A DNA stretch of 64,000 bases from Aphrocallistes beatrix (lineage: Eukaryota > Porifera > Hexactinellida > Sceptrulophora > Aphrocallistidae), in assembly GCA_963281255.1 (NCBI GenBank), contig OY725505.1, positions 3,286,001-3,350,000 of the forward strand. Direction: 5' to 3'. Position 1 is the stretch's first letter, and every line of letters starts with the position of its first letter. Below are positions 26,701-42,525 of this stretch, piece after piece. Position numbers and translations under genes: made by a program. Below the pieces are notes generated by a model. It did not search any database, had not been told where the DNA came from, and saw only the letters and a list, made by a program, of their open reading frames with translations.

Positions 26701-29700
26701 GAGTCATCTTCCTCCCATTCCCAGATGGAATTCAGTTTCAAGGCTGTGTCGCTGGACACCATGGATGAGATGGCGAAGATGCCACTTTTGGGCAGAGACG
26801 GCATTAGCTCACTCAGACAGTAGAGAATCTCGAAAAACTTTGTCGACCCGATGACCTATTTATAGATTAGGCGCTTAATTTAGGTATTTTGAGACTAGGA
26901 TACAGTTATTTAGGATTGGAATGTATTAATATTGTTAGAAAAGGAGATAATGGAGTTTGGCAACTATCAAGTACACATCTACACGATAAAGAGACCACAT
27001 TACCAAATTTGGTAATAGAAATGTCTAATTTAATAGGCTGATGAAAGTGGTACACTTTTCATGCCATAAGACATCTTCATAAGGAATGTACTAATAGGCA
27101 CAGTTTGAAAAATATTTTAAAAGTTGAATCGCCTAAATATGAAACTTTTTGGGAAAAATTAAAATTTCTAAAAATATATCTATAAACTATTTATATTCTA
27201 TATCACTGCTTCAAAACTTTCATGTCAAATTCTAAAAATAAGTCAGAGGTACAATAGAGGACCAATAATAGTGGACTATTTGGGTCAATCAAACAGCACT
27301 TTGAATTTTACTCAAATTCAAGTGCTTGGCAACACATAGGTTGGGAAGGAATGCTCTAAAGCTACAATTGGATTGGTAGTCACTAACCTGCTGTGTTTCA
27401 GGCGCCAATTTCCCTTTACTAGACCCACCAATCAGGAAGTTGAGTGTAGAGCCGAAGTTCTCCACAAACATTTGGGCGCCTAAGCTAGGACAGAACTGAG
27501 CCATTAGGCCTAGGGTGTGCAGCACATTCTTCATGTGCTGCTCGGTCAGACAGGGCGGGGTGGAGAGCAGAAGTTCTTGGATTCTAAGTAGGAGGCCGTG
27601 CTCTGTTAAGGCGCGCATGCACGGCGAATCAGATTTCAGGTTCTCTGCTAGGCGGGAGAATGCATTGCAAGCTGCTTCTAGCGCCCTCCTGTCGCCCTAA
27701 ATAGATACGAGAACTATAAATAGATTCGTGAACTATAAATAGACACAATTCTGCTGAGAATAGTTTATACGATGTGCATACTTTTGGCAACTAAATTGTG
27801 TCATTTTGGCAGAAATACTGAAATGCCATTTATTTTGGCAAACAAGATATTTTATTTGCCAAAAAAACACAATTTAGTGGTCAGAATTACCCGTTTATAA
27901 ACTCATTGGTATCCCTGGATACGCTTAAGGTTCCTAGGAATGTAAACTTGGGAGTTATCTAAAATCGCATTAATTCTTATTAGCCAAAAAGATTGATGGA
28001 TTAGACACAATTATCTGCCACTAAACTGACATGTGGATTGAGACACTGAGTGAGGATTGGCAGTCCGTTGACCACTCGAGTGAAGTTCTGTGGCGACACA
28101 GCTGTACAGCAGCTAGCTGCCACATTAAGCGCACTGCGTTTGGCGTTGACTGAGAAGAAATCGTAGAATTGAAGGACAGTGGACACACCGCCACATTCCA
28201 ACACATCTATGGCGTGTTTCTGGGAGGCTAAGAGTTCCAATGCACTGAGAGCTTGTTCCGCCACGTCTATGTAGATAATGTTCTCCAGCTTCTCTAGTAA
28301 GGGAGGAATAGCGTCCGTTATGAGAGAGGCAGATCTGGTGAGAATGTAAACAGGTAAACAAACAAGTAAACAAACAAACAAACAAACAAACAAACAAACA
28401 AACAAACGAATTAAAAAAATTGAATTAAGAAATCTTATCCGAATAATGGAAGAGAAATTTTTAAGTTAGAAACATTTGAAATTCGAGAATTTTACGAATG
28501 AACTTTTTCATAATTCCAAATTTTTGAAAAAGCTTCAGGTAAATAACAACAATGAGTATATAACATTCTTATTAATCACAGAATCTATAAATAGAACCTG
28601 GGCAGCGCTTCCATGAGGTAGCAGAGAGCTCTGCAGGAATGCAGCATCAGCTGATCGTTGTGTTCTGCTCGGAGGAGTTTGATGAGAGCTGGCACTACCA
28701 CTTTGATGGGGAGACCACCCAGGGTTTCCTCGCTCCCTAGCAACAGCATCTATATTGTGGAATGTAGTCATTATACCATATGGTTGATAGACTGGGTATA
28801 AGAAACAAAAATAACAGAAAACAGAGGTGTGAATATGTATATATACATATGTTAATGACTCATTAAATATTCACACTATAGCTGTTGAGTTCTCGAATTA
28901 AAATATTCAGACTACGGACGTACTTGATAGAAGTATAGGAGTCACTAATGACACCACGGCACCAGGGATGGAAAGAAAGTATACATGCCAACTTTTTTCG
29001 CGGGATATGGTGGGAAGCAATAGAAAATTATACATGGAATAAAAAAAAGCGGGAATAATGAGAAATTTCATGTAAAAACGTGAAACTCGTGAAGATTAGC
29101 TCAATAGAAGAGTGAAAAAGTGGGAATCCCGCTCAAAACAGGACGGGTGGCATGCAGAGGTGATCTAGGTGCTCGGTCGGCACTTATAGGTGCCAGCCTG
29201 GTATCGTCCGAGGAGCCAAGGTGCTTGCAGTGTGATTCGATTTTGGTCCCGGGTTGCTACCACCCCTGGAATTACAAGATAAACCACTGTTTGGGTGCCA
29301 GATAACTTTTATCACCTCCAAAAAAGTGCCGGATTGGAAAATCCTAGATAAACCCATGGTGTCAAGAACGAGAAAGGAATTCTCCCCCGGAGGTCTGCGG
29401 TACCTGTGTGAGCTCCACGAGACAGTTGAACTGAGTGTCCTCGTCCTGTCCCTCCTGAATCCCGGCGACCACCTGGCCCAGTGAGTCATCAGAGGCGCCG
29501 GGGCCCCTCCCTATGCTCCGGAGGAACTCCATGAACTTGTTCGGGTGGTCCGCGCCCTGCTGCATCAGGACGGAGAGATGAGGCGCCAGAATGTCGTCGC
29601 TAGGGAGATCGTCTGGAATGGAGCGGTCGTACTCCCCTTCAATGATGTAGTCGTCTATGTCAGGCTATAAATAGGATGGAGTACTATAAATAGAACAGAT

Positions 29701-30976
29701 GGCAGTAGACACAGAGAGCTATAAATATCGAAGTGCAGTGGATTCTGGATTCAAGAAATGAAGTTTTAGCTAAAAAGTTCCATTCAAACACGTTTGTTAC
29801 TATTTTTAGATACCATTCTAACATTGACACGTAATTGCATTGAAATGATGGAAGTTTTAGGTGACGAAATAACATATGAAGATTTAGGTATGAGCTGAGA
29901 ATGCTGAGCATTTTATTGGCTCTTTTATGGCTTCAGTGGCATAGAAAATGGTTGGGAGACATCCGCGATATCAGGACACTGTGTCCCCAGTGGGCATTCT
30001 ACGGTTAAAAGGAGGATGGTTTGACACTAAGAGTAGAGTTAGAGTTGTATAGGGACCAGGGAGGGTACAATTAGGGGGAGAGGAGGGACATTCCTATGCC
30101 CCCTGTTCGTTTCTAGCTACCTTTGGTTGGTTCTTGTCCATGCTTCGCTTCGACCGGGAAGAAGTAGGCTTATCGATTGGTTCCTGCTTGCTTGGCTTCA
30201 GAGTCAGAACGTTCGTTTGAGAGTTGGACTGAAGACTGGTGCTGGAATTCCCCGTCTTGATTTGGTTTCTAGGTTTTGGGATGGGTTGTTTGGAATGTAT
30301 GGTTTTTCTGTCGCGAAGTTTGCGGTCAGATAGAGATTCAACTATGCGAATTTTCTTCTGCGGCGGAGGTGGAACCTAAAATGACACAATCAACCGAATA
30401 AAAAAACGAGAAAAAAGAAATTTTAGCAAAAAAATGAAGTTTCTAAATTTAGTTTTATGATCTATTTTTAGGATGTTTTACGCGCGGAAATACCTTTAGG
30501 CGCTTGTTTGGTTCGAATCTGGAACTTTGTGGTGAAACTAAGGAATCTGATTTCTCAGTTTTGTTAGAAAACGAAGTTAGTTCTTGTTCTGAATCGGAAC
30601 TATCCTGTCGGTACTGCCGAATTCTTTTGTGAATTGGAACGTGCTCAGTGGTATTGGTGTTAGATTCCGAATCCTCGCTGGAAGTGGTAGGGTTAGAACT
30701 CTGGTTTGGCGGGTAGAATCTTGGAGAAAAGCGACTCTTATTGGAATTGAACAAATTCTGAATATTATTTCGCTTAGGCCTAACGATGACAGAACTGATG
30801 TGACCCTTGTTACCGGAACTATCTGTTGGAGGTGATTTCAGTTTAGTTTCAGAAGTTATTTTAGGCTTTTTAGTCAAATCAAGTCTTTTCAAAGGCGTTT
30901 TTCTCGATTTTGTTGAATTCGATAAATTTGAATTTACTTTTTCTGACTTTCTTTTGTAGGAAGGAATTTTGTCCAT
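20791..30976 (-). CDS. TRIP12: E3 ubiquitin ligase TRIP12 (complete, 15 exons, 1928 aa)
   Basis: HECT-type ubiquitin ligase of the ubiquitin-fusion-degradation pathway, nuclear in other animals. Exons: 30976-30494, 30375-30121, 29664-29404, 28749-28598, 28334-28031, 27696-27388, 26855-26566, 26182-25891, 25726-25438, 25379-25176, 24885-24587, 24193-23611, 23225-23020, 22724-22278, 22203-20791. Phase is consistent throughout, giving 1928 residues against 1992 in human. Layout: basic, Ser-rich disordered N-terminus (1-250); armadillo repeats (about 300-590, with [12 protein letters not shown] and [11 protein letters not shown]); WWE domain (about 634-690, [12 protein letters not shown]); a Pro-rich insert (about 850-1045); a conserved block starting RNEKVRQWL; and the HECT domain (about 1530-1928, [14 protein letters not shown]). 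The catalytic cysteine in [12 protein letters not shown] is residue 1895, 33 residues before the C-terminal FHLS, the same spacing as human TRIP12. The ATG at 30976 was chosen as the first in-frame start of the open exon. Confidence 0.95.
22727..23006. repeat. (AAAC)n passing into (CTAA)n, TRIP12 intron
   Basis: About 50 AAAC units fill 22727-22935 and change gradually to CTAA units up to about 23006. Together they nearly fill the intron between TRIP12 exons 23225-23020 and 22724-22278. Long open frames rich in FVCL on the minus strand are translations of this repeat, not genes. Confidence 0.95.
24371..24522. mobile_element. Pogo/Tigger-like MITE, copy 3 (TRIP12 intron)
   Basis: Same family as 2007-2176. 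The left end is slightly decayed (AGTCGACTCCGCTTAA without the leading CAG) and the right end GAGTCGACTG is intact, followed by TA. It is intronic, between exons 24885-24587 and 24193-23611. Confidence 0.78.
26192..26343. mobile_element. Pogo/Tigger-like MITE, copy 4, abutting a TRIP12 splice acceptor
   Basis: A diverged family member with ends AGTCAACTCCGCTT and AAGCAGAGCCACTTG. It starts about 8 bp upstream (in transcript sense) of the acceptor of exon 26182-25891, so the element end contributes sequence next to the 3' splice site. Confidence 0.7.
27791..27877. repeat. AT-rich inverted repeat in a TRIP12 intron
   Basis: CTAAATTGTGT...TTTGGC (27791-27810) faces GCCAAAAAAACACAATTTAG (27858-27877), a near-perfect 20-bp inverted pair around a spacer that itself contains TGCCATTTATTTTGGCA. 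Related AAATTGTGTT...TTGGC words occur near 1085-1165 and 9745-9765, suggesting a small interspersed element. Confidence 0.5.
28350..28407. repeat. (AAAC)n microsatellite in a TRIP12 intron
   Basis: About 14 AAAC units, directly upstream (transcript sense) of exon 28334-28031. Confidence 0.93.
29665..30120. other. TRIP12 intron without further features
   Basis: An intron of about 450 bp that ends with two CTATTTATAG motifs in transcript sense. One forms the acceptor of exon 29664-29404. No repeat or RNA gene was seen. Confidence 0.6.
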
Positions 30977-32091
30977 TACCTATTCGGCAATATCCATACG
31001 CCTAATTAGCAATTGGAAACTCATTAGCGACACATTTAAGTGGCACAAAAGTGTCGAGATATAGCGTCACATTATAAAGGAGATTGGAAACGTGACTGGA
31101 TACGAAAGCAAAAATGAATCGACAGAAACTTAATTTGATTGGATGCGAATTTAGATAAATTTTCTAAAAATAGATGTGTAAAGTGTATCTATGCCACCGC
31201 GACACATTTACATCTCTATGGTTACTATATGCCCAGTGGCGTAGGAATGTGTCGGTTCTGATTGACACCTTAATGGGGACATATGACTGGGTTTGGTCAA
31301 TGGGAGCATACAGAATTGTCCTTATCCATCGCATACCATTATACCAGAACCGTTTCCAAGATGCAATCCCAAGGTTTGAAAGTGGTTTTATGATAATTGT
31401 AATGCCACAATTTAAAACTGTTAGCCTATTTACAATAAAATAACTAATTTATAAGAATGCTTAGCTAATTCTGAATAGGGACAACCGTAGCCATTTCTAA
31501 CTGCACAGAATTACTAAGAAGTTTTTGAGTTAAAATTCAGGTAGTTTTAGCTTCTGATAATTCGGGAAACCTATCCAATTTTTTGAGGTGTGGTAGAGAA
31601 TGACACAATTCTAAAGGACACTTTAATTTCCAAATAGTGTGACAAATGTAAATTGAATGTCGCTTTAAGAACTTCGCTCTTATATAATTTCAAAGCCTAT
31701 TACGAATTAAGTCCAATTTTATGAGGTTGCAATTTTAATTAATCACTCTATGTATCACTCATAAAAAGTCAGCTGATTGAAGTGTTTCTAAACATTAAGT
31801 TTTCCCATTTAATTGAATAAAATCTCCTTCATTCTCTCCTATTGTAAAAAGCTTAGAGAAGCTTTATGATAATATGTACCGATTTGAAATGATTTCAATT
31901 GAGTGAGTTCAAAATGGATTTCTTTAAAAGTGGAAAGTGGAGCATTTTTATTAAGGTTTGGTGGTTATCAAAGTTTTTGTTATATTGTGGTTCACTTCCA
32001 ATTATTTCTAAATTTAGAACATCTTACACACAATCTGGAATAACTGATACCTTATTTGACTCCATTGTTGTATTTTGACATTACATTAGGC
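30977..32091. other. TRIP12 upstream flank, no gene seen
   Basis: AT-rich sequence upstream of the TRIP12 start. The longest open frame (31174-31443, plus) has no recognisable domain and no splice or promoter support. TRIP12 promoter elements probably lie here, but I could not single them out. Confidence 0.5.
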
Positions 32092-32308
32092 CAGTGGTTC
32101 CCAACCTCTTTTACCTCGTGCACCCCCTGACACCTAAAAATTATTATGTGCACCCCAGGACCCACCTAAGTCTGAAAAACTCTATTGATCCGACTTGTCA
32201 TTGCAATAAGGACGACTAATAATAAGGACGAATCCTTGTCCCGTGCACCCCCGACTAAGGACCCGTGCACCCCTAGGGGGTTCATGCACCCCAGTTTGGG
32301 AACCGCTG
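32092..32308. mobile_element. hAT-type MITE with 8-bp target duplication
   Basis: A 217-bp element that begins CAGTGGTTCCCAACC and ends TTTGGGAACCGCTG, the typical hAT inverted end. It is flanked by CATTAGGC (32084-32091) and CATTAGGG (32309-32316), an 8-bp target duplication with one mismatch. The interior is rich in GTGCACCCC words. Non-autonomous. Confidence 0.88.
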
Positions 32309-35300
32309 CATTAGGGCAAGATTAAATTTGTTAAAATTTGACGAAAGAATAAAGGCGTTTAGCAATTGTGAATATTATGATCGAATTGATCAAACCAATC
32401 AAATCAGATTTTAAGACAATTACTATCATCACAGAATATAATAAATGTTAGTATAATGCAATCGGTTTACACAGAATCTCATCAAAAACTTACCACTTTA
32501 GTTGTATGTATCAATGGTTTGAAATGAAGTAACCAATCAAATGGCTTGCATGTGGAGTAGACACTTATATAGCTACATCCATAGCTAAACAATGGATTCG
32601 TGAATCTAAAATGGGTAATCTATTTTAAGCCACTTATCCATTGGAAATATATGCCACTCTGCCACTTAATTGTGTCTTCATAGCACTTATTAAAACTCAC
32701 CCACAGTTATATAACTTCCTGAATTTGTTATAGTTGTTCATATCCATTGTGGAATCTGCAAACTTTATAAATGTGTGAAAATATGATTAATCGTAGCTAA
32801 TATAACCCTGGTAATTGACTGGTTAGCAAGATTTACTACCTTACTCAATAAACCGATTTCAAAACAAAATTTATAGTAAACAAAACCTCATAAATAATTT
32901 AACTTTCCTTAACCATGGATTACTGCTAGCTATTTTCTGGTTGAGCCATTTTTGTGGGCATACAAATATAAATATGGGATCAAACTATTAATAGAAATAA
33001 CACCCAAGACTTTTAAATCAATCATCCAATCATTTTGCAATTTTTAAATCAAACCATAATATATTCTTACGGCAAATGATTCTATTCAGTAGTGAGCGCA
33101 CATACACGCGCCTAAAATCTAAATTAAGAAAATAATTTCTGTGTGAATCTGTCCAGTATATTTTAAGCCCATCTATGGACTAAAACGGCTACCAAACAAC
33201 CTTAACTACAACAAACAAACAAATAAACAAACAAACAAACAAACAAACAAACAAACAAACAAATAAACAAACAAACAAACAATAATCCAAGGTGCAGGAT
33301 GCAACACTAATGGCTCATCTCATCAGCCACTTAACCACTTCAAACTCGACTGAAGCTTTTAATTAATAACTAAGTGTAAAGAGATTTCGAATTATCATGA
33401 ATAGTTCTTTTAAAATGAAAATGTTTTCGCAAGTCTCTGTCATAAATTGGGGTTAAATTCAGGTGCATGATAGACATTAAACTGCTTATTCATATTTTCA
33501 CACATTCGAACTTGTAAACAAATGGTAATTGCGGGGAATAATCTAATTGGTTGGTTTGGATTCGAATAATAGTAGTGTGCACCTGTAAATTAATTAATTC
33601 CAAACTTTCATTTCGTTGCTAGGTATAATTTTGGAAGTAGAACAAAAATTGGCCGCAGTAAGTTTAAATGAATTGCAAATTTACTTGGTTACCATTTGGT
33701 TATGTTGGAATTATTTATATTTTCATATGAGAATGCTAATAAACAAATAAAAGGTGAATTGTTAAAAAAATTCACATGTATCTAATTTTAGCATATTACT
33801 ATTTCTACAAAAATTATACTGAATTGATTAAACATGTACCCCTATGCATTCCATAATACCTTTCTTGTTGTCAATGATAGTTTTATAATTGCATTTCTTT
33901 AAAATTATAATTTCAGAATGTTTAGAATTTAAAATGTTTTTATACAAATTACATTTATAAACCCAAAAAAATTTAAAATATATTGAACATTTATTTACAA
34001 AAAATTATGCATAAACAGCAAAGAAAACAAAGAAAACAAACAAATAACAAATGCAGACTAATTTCAACTAAAATCCCAAAAGATTAGACGTGTTATATGT
34101 ATATCATTGTTCTATAAATAAATTCAAGACAGAGTTTAATCTCGACGGCTTGAGACTTTGTTACAGACTCCAACACTAATTATTAAGTTTTAATTCTGGA
34201 AAATGTGTCGCATTTGGCGATAAACTGATTCTGTCACCACACTGTAAGACATATCGTAGCCTTATAACCCTGTTAATTGATTGGCGGACAACTTGAACAA
34301 GTGTTAGCTGTGGATTCCTAGAATTTATTTATCTCAAAAGATTTTATGAACATGTTAATGTTGATATGCTCATTCATTAACTAGCTGTCAAGTCTCACGT
34401 TATTGGAATTGAAACCTCTTTAGTTCTAGTTCTAATCGTGTTTTGGACAGTTTCTGTTACAAACTATCCTCCAATAATCAATAAAATCTGTGTTTTGAAT
34501 TATCATTGTTAACTGTTCCATTAGTTTTTCCATATTCAAATTCATCACACTGTTAGACTTAAATTCCTAAAAGTCACCTTGAAATGACTTAAATTGATGG
34601 ATAAAGAAAGGAATTTAAATTACTACATTCCAATGCCTGTCACTCTGGTTGCTATAGTAGGGTTTGTGTCATTTGAAAGAATTCCATAACCACCTGACTG
34701 TAACTATGAACTCTACCGACAAAAGAAAGATCTGTAAATGTGAATAAATTAGGTGTCAATTAAATTTATTTCAAATAATGGATAATCATAGAAGTATACG
34801 TGTCGTGTTGCTATGAATGAGAGCGATTTGAATGCACATTGGAGAGTGAATGCCACTTAAATTTGTGGCATTTCATGTGGATTTTCAGCATTCAATAGTA
34901 ATTTATTTTAAATAAAACATGTTTATTTCTGAAGTTCTTCAATATTCATAGAACTATTTGGGTCATTGGAATATTCCAGATATTTTGGGTTACTTTGTAC
35001 CACAAATGATACTAAAAATAATCTGGACTAGGAATTCTATAAAAATACAGAATGGATAGATTGATATCTCCGAAAGTGGCACTGCCATCTCCCATTGTCC
35101 TACGTATATTGCTCTCCAAACAATAGATACGGTCTTTTATGCAGAAACAGTGAGTCACTACAGATAAAGATTTCATCCAAATCTGAACAGCTTTGATGTG
35201 ATGAAGTTAAACGCGTTTTGATTGGTTATTTCCAAGAATAGATACGGTAATATTTATAATAGATTTGAAGTGTCAACAATTTCGAAGTGTTGACAATGAA

Positions 35301-36745
35301 TAAATACAAAATTTGTGTATAAATTGAGTGCTAACGAATACACACATAAAATCATAGTATCCATATATTCACATTTTAATCTGAAATTAAATTGACCAAT
35401 CTAATTCATTTAAAAACCATAATTTAGTATTTAAATATATTTAAACTTAGAAATCACTAATTCCAATTAATTATTGTGTCCCGAACCATCTGAAAGCAAC
35501 CCTCACCTGTGAATTCTGATAAATACCTCAATACTTTACAGAAAGCCCTGACTAATTCCACTTGGGACAACTCATTTGTGACACAATCCTAACACGTTTC
35601 TTGCAGACAAGCCTTAGGACCACACATGTAGTGTGGTCACGCAGATAGCCTAACTGAGGTAAAGTCCAGATTTGCATATTAAAATTACTAAGCAACGTTA
35701 ACATGCAGATGGTATGTGGATACTTTCACTATGATGCTTTATGATAATGGGTCACAATTGTAACATTAATTAAGGTCTATGCAATTAGTGAATAGAGTGG
35801 ATTATGGTGGATGGAAATATTTGGCTTTTCAATGTGACTTCTTGCATTGGAGATGCAGTATGTTATTATTTGGGTATAACGTCCGTCCGTACGCCATTCG
35901 CTCCTGAAAATTCTATTGGACCAAATTGCACTAAATTTTGATCATATATTCCTTATATGGTGAAAATTTGAAATGCAATTTTTGCAAAATGTTCACACTT
36001 TTTCACGTAATGTGTCGAATGTATTAGCCAATCGGAATCAGAGTTTTAAAAGCATTCCAGTTAGTTTTGGTATTATTGACCAATGAGATTATACATATCT
36101 CAATGCAGATAAGCAAGTCATGATGACTTTCTAAGCTTGAAATCTGATTGGCTAGGTAATCAAATGTTCACCCATTATTCATTTATGAATAATTTGAAAC
36201 TTTCCCCACACAAAAGATATTAATCCATGTGTTAACGGTAAACGAGATCTCAACGGTTTCTATCGAGTGATTCACTCTGCAGATTTCAAATTTCAAATTA
36301 TAATACGGGTATTTTCCGATGTAAATATTTACATAGTATCCCGCATTCTTTCAGTAACTAGGGGAGCTACTATTGATTTGTCGACCGAAGTGTAGAGTTT
36401 TTGTAATGTTTTTAATTGTGACTCAGAATTGTGTCCAAATTGTGGCTGTCATCTGTATTGAAGCGTGACAATAGAATTTATGCAAATAAATTCCAGTAGT
36501 TATTTTGTATTTTAATATATATTGAAATTAAGGTCCACTTTGATGTAATAAACATTATTTCTGCTAAATATCAACAAAACAAAACAAAATACAAATATAC
36601 ACAACTGATCAAAAGTGCGAAATTGTGTCTACATAGACAGTGCCACTCGGATAATTCGCCACCGCTTTATCTGCCAAACCGTTTAGTACTCCGCAATTTT
36701 CGCTCAACAATTCATTTGTACTATAATACTAAATATACCATCGTA
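32309..36745. other. Gene-free AT-rich intergenic sequence
   Basis: I see no convincing exon, RNA gene or complete transposon apart from the AAAC repeat at 33209-33282. Homopolymer-rich and strongly AT-rich throughout; possibly part of the regulatory landscape of the POU gene. Confidence 0.5.
33209..33282. repeat. (AAAC)n microsatellite
   Basis: About 18 AAAC units with rare AAAT interruptions in intergenic DNA. Confidence 0.94.
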
Positions 36746-36825
36746 CAGTCGACTTCGCTTAATAGGGTCACATCGGTCAGAGGACATTTTTCCCGATTAA
36801 GCGGAGAACCCTATTAAAATATTTG
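36746..36825. mobile_element. Pogo/Tigger-like MITE, copy 5, truncated
   Basis: Left end CAGTCGACTTCGCTT preceded by TA, followed by the family's GGTCACATCGGTCAGAGGAC and CCGATTAAGCGGAG blocks. The right half and right inverted end are missing. Confidence 0.7.
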
Positions 36826-41092
<4,267 letters not shown>

Positions 41093-41280
41093 CAGTCGAC
41101 TCCGCTTAATAGGGCCACTGTTTAATCGGGTCGGCCGCTTATTCGGGCCACTTTTGGCAGGGCCGGAATAGCTCTCACACATAGAAGCTAATACAAAATA
41201 TTTTTGGTTAATAGGGTCCTCCGCTTAATCGGGGCAAAATGTCCTCTGACCGATGTGGCCCTATTAAGCGGAGTCGACTG
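41093..41280. mobile_element. Pogo/Tigger-like MITE, copy 6, longest copy
   Basis: A 188-bp copy with intact ends CAGTCGACTCCGCTTAA / AAGCGGAGTCGACTG and TA on both sides. It contains an extra internal TTTAATCGGGTCGG segment compared with shorter copies and is the best template for a family consensus. Confidence 0.85.
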
Positions 41281-42428
41281 TATTTACTTAATACTTAATC
41301 AGAAAACATTATAATTATATATAGTAAATAAGTTCACAAAGGTGTGAAAATATAATTAACTGGTAAATAGTGCAGATATACAATGTTAGAATGTGATATA
41401 GAAATCTTCATTTTTGATTTTGTTATAAATAAAACAAAACAATCTCACTAACACCTAATTATAGATATCATTATTTGCAATTTTACAAACACAATTTATC
41501 TTCCTTATTAAGTGTTGTGGGAATTTCTGACATTTAGTAACGAGTGCCTTTTTGTTTTCACAATTCTAATAACAATAAACAAACAACAACAACAAGGTTT
41601 ATAAATGTGTATTTTTTTATTTGTTTCTAAAAATAGAACTGACCATCCCTAAAATTTGAAAATAACTTCTTTAAATATAAAAACAACGAACTGTGTTACC
41701 TTCAATTTCGGAATGAATGTTTTTAATTGTTTGTAAAAAGAATTTGCAATCGTTGGATAAACAACTCCATTCACGAGTAAACACGTGAAGTGTATTTCAA
41801 TAAATCGAGTGGCTGACTCCACTGAAGCCATCTCGCAAATAGGCTTTTAGATGGCTGATAGTGTCTGAATGCCATCGACAGTTCCAGTGCGCAATTATTA
41901 TAAATATCTGTAAATATTAATGGCAATAATTATAAATAGAATTCTAATTAAAGATTTGAAAAGGTTAGTTATTTACATATTCATTTTTGCTAATGTTATT
42001 TTGTTGTTGCACTTTCCTCGATTCTGATTGGCTATTTATTGTCAACAGCTGTAATTGATTGATTGAATAATTTGCAAATTAAACAATTATTTGCTACTCA
42101 AAAATCTTAATTTGAACAGATACCAAAAGTTGATAAAGTAAAGTAAACAACAATTCAGCAGAAATGCTCTTGAAAAAATGTCTCACTTCATTCTTAAATT
42201 TAATTGGCTAATTATGAAATTTTGCAAGGAATATGACGAAAGAGTTAAATCTGCAATTATTGAGAGATTAAAATTATTATCGCACAAGAATATCAAAATT
42301 TCGATTGCTTATCAAGTGCAAATGGTGCTTTGTAGCAATAAGAATTTGCCACATGTACAGTATAGAAAGTGGATTATCGAGACACTATACAGTCAACCAA
42401 CCAATGAACAGCATTGGGACATGTTAAG
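41281..42428. other. POU gene upstream flank
   Basis: About 1.1 kb upstream of the POU TATA box. It contains one exact T-box-like half-site (41340-41349). A 93-codon plus-strand frame (42178-42459) runs across the TATA box, has no recognised domain, and is therefore not called a gene. Confidence 0.5.
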
Positions 42429-42436
42429 TATAAAAG
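42429..42436 (+). promoter_or_regulatory. TATA box of the POU gene
   Basis: TATAAAAG lies 90 bp before the POU start codon, which would put transcription start near 42460 and give a short 5' leader. The position and sequence match a core promoter; not experimentally shown. Confidence 0.6.
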
Positions 42437-42525
42437 CAAATGATAAATATTCAAATTAATTAAAACTTGAAAACAAATTATCTAACAACCTTGTAGGGAA
42501 TACGAAAGCAATTTCTTCAGAAAAG

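Noticed and set aside
41649..41831. Possible first exon on the minus strand (ATG at 41831, donor-like GTAACA after 41700) with a faint HORMA/REV7-like feel (LLVNGVVYP)
   Set aside because: No following exon with HORMA content could be found downstream, and the similarity is too weak to name.
42178..42459. 93-codon plus-strand frame upstream of the POU gene
   Set aside because: It runs across the POU TATA box, has no recognised domain and no splice connection to the POU exon. It could be a chance frame.
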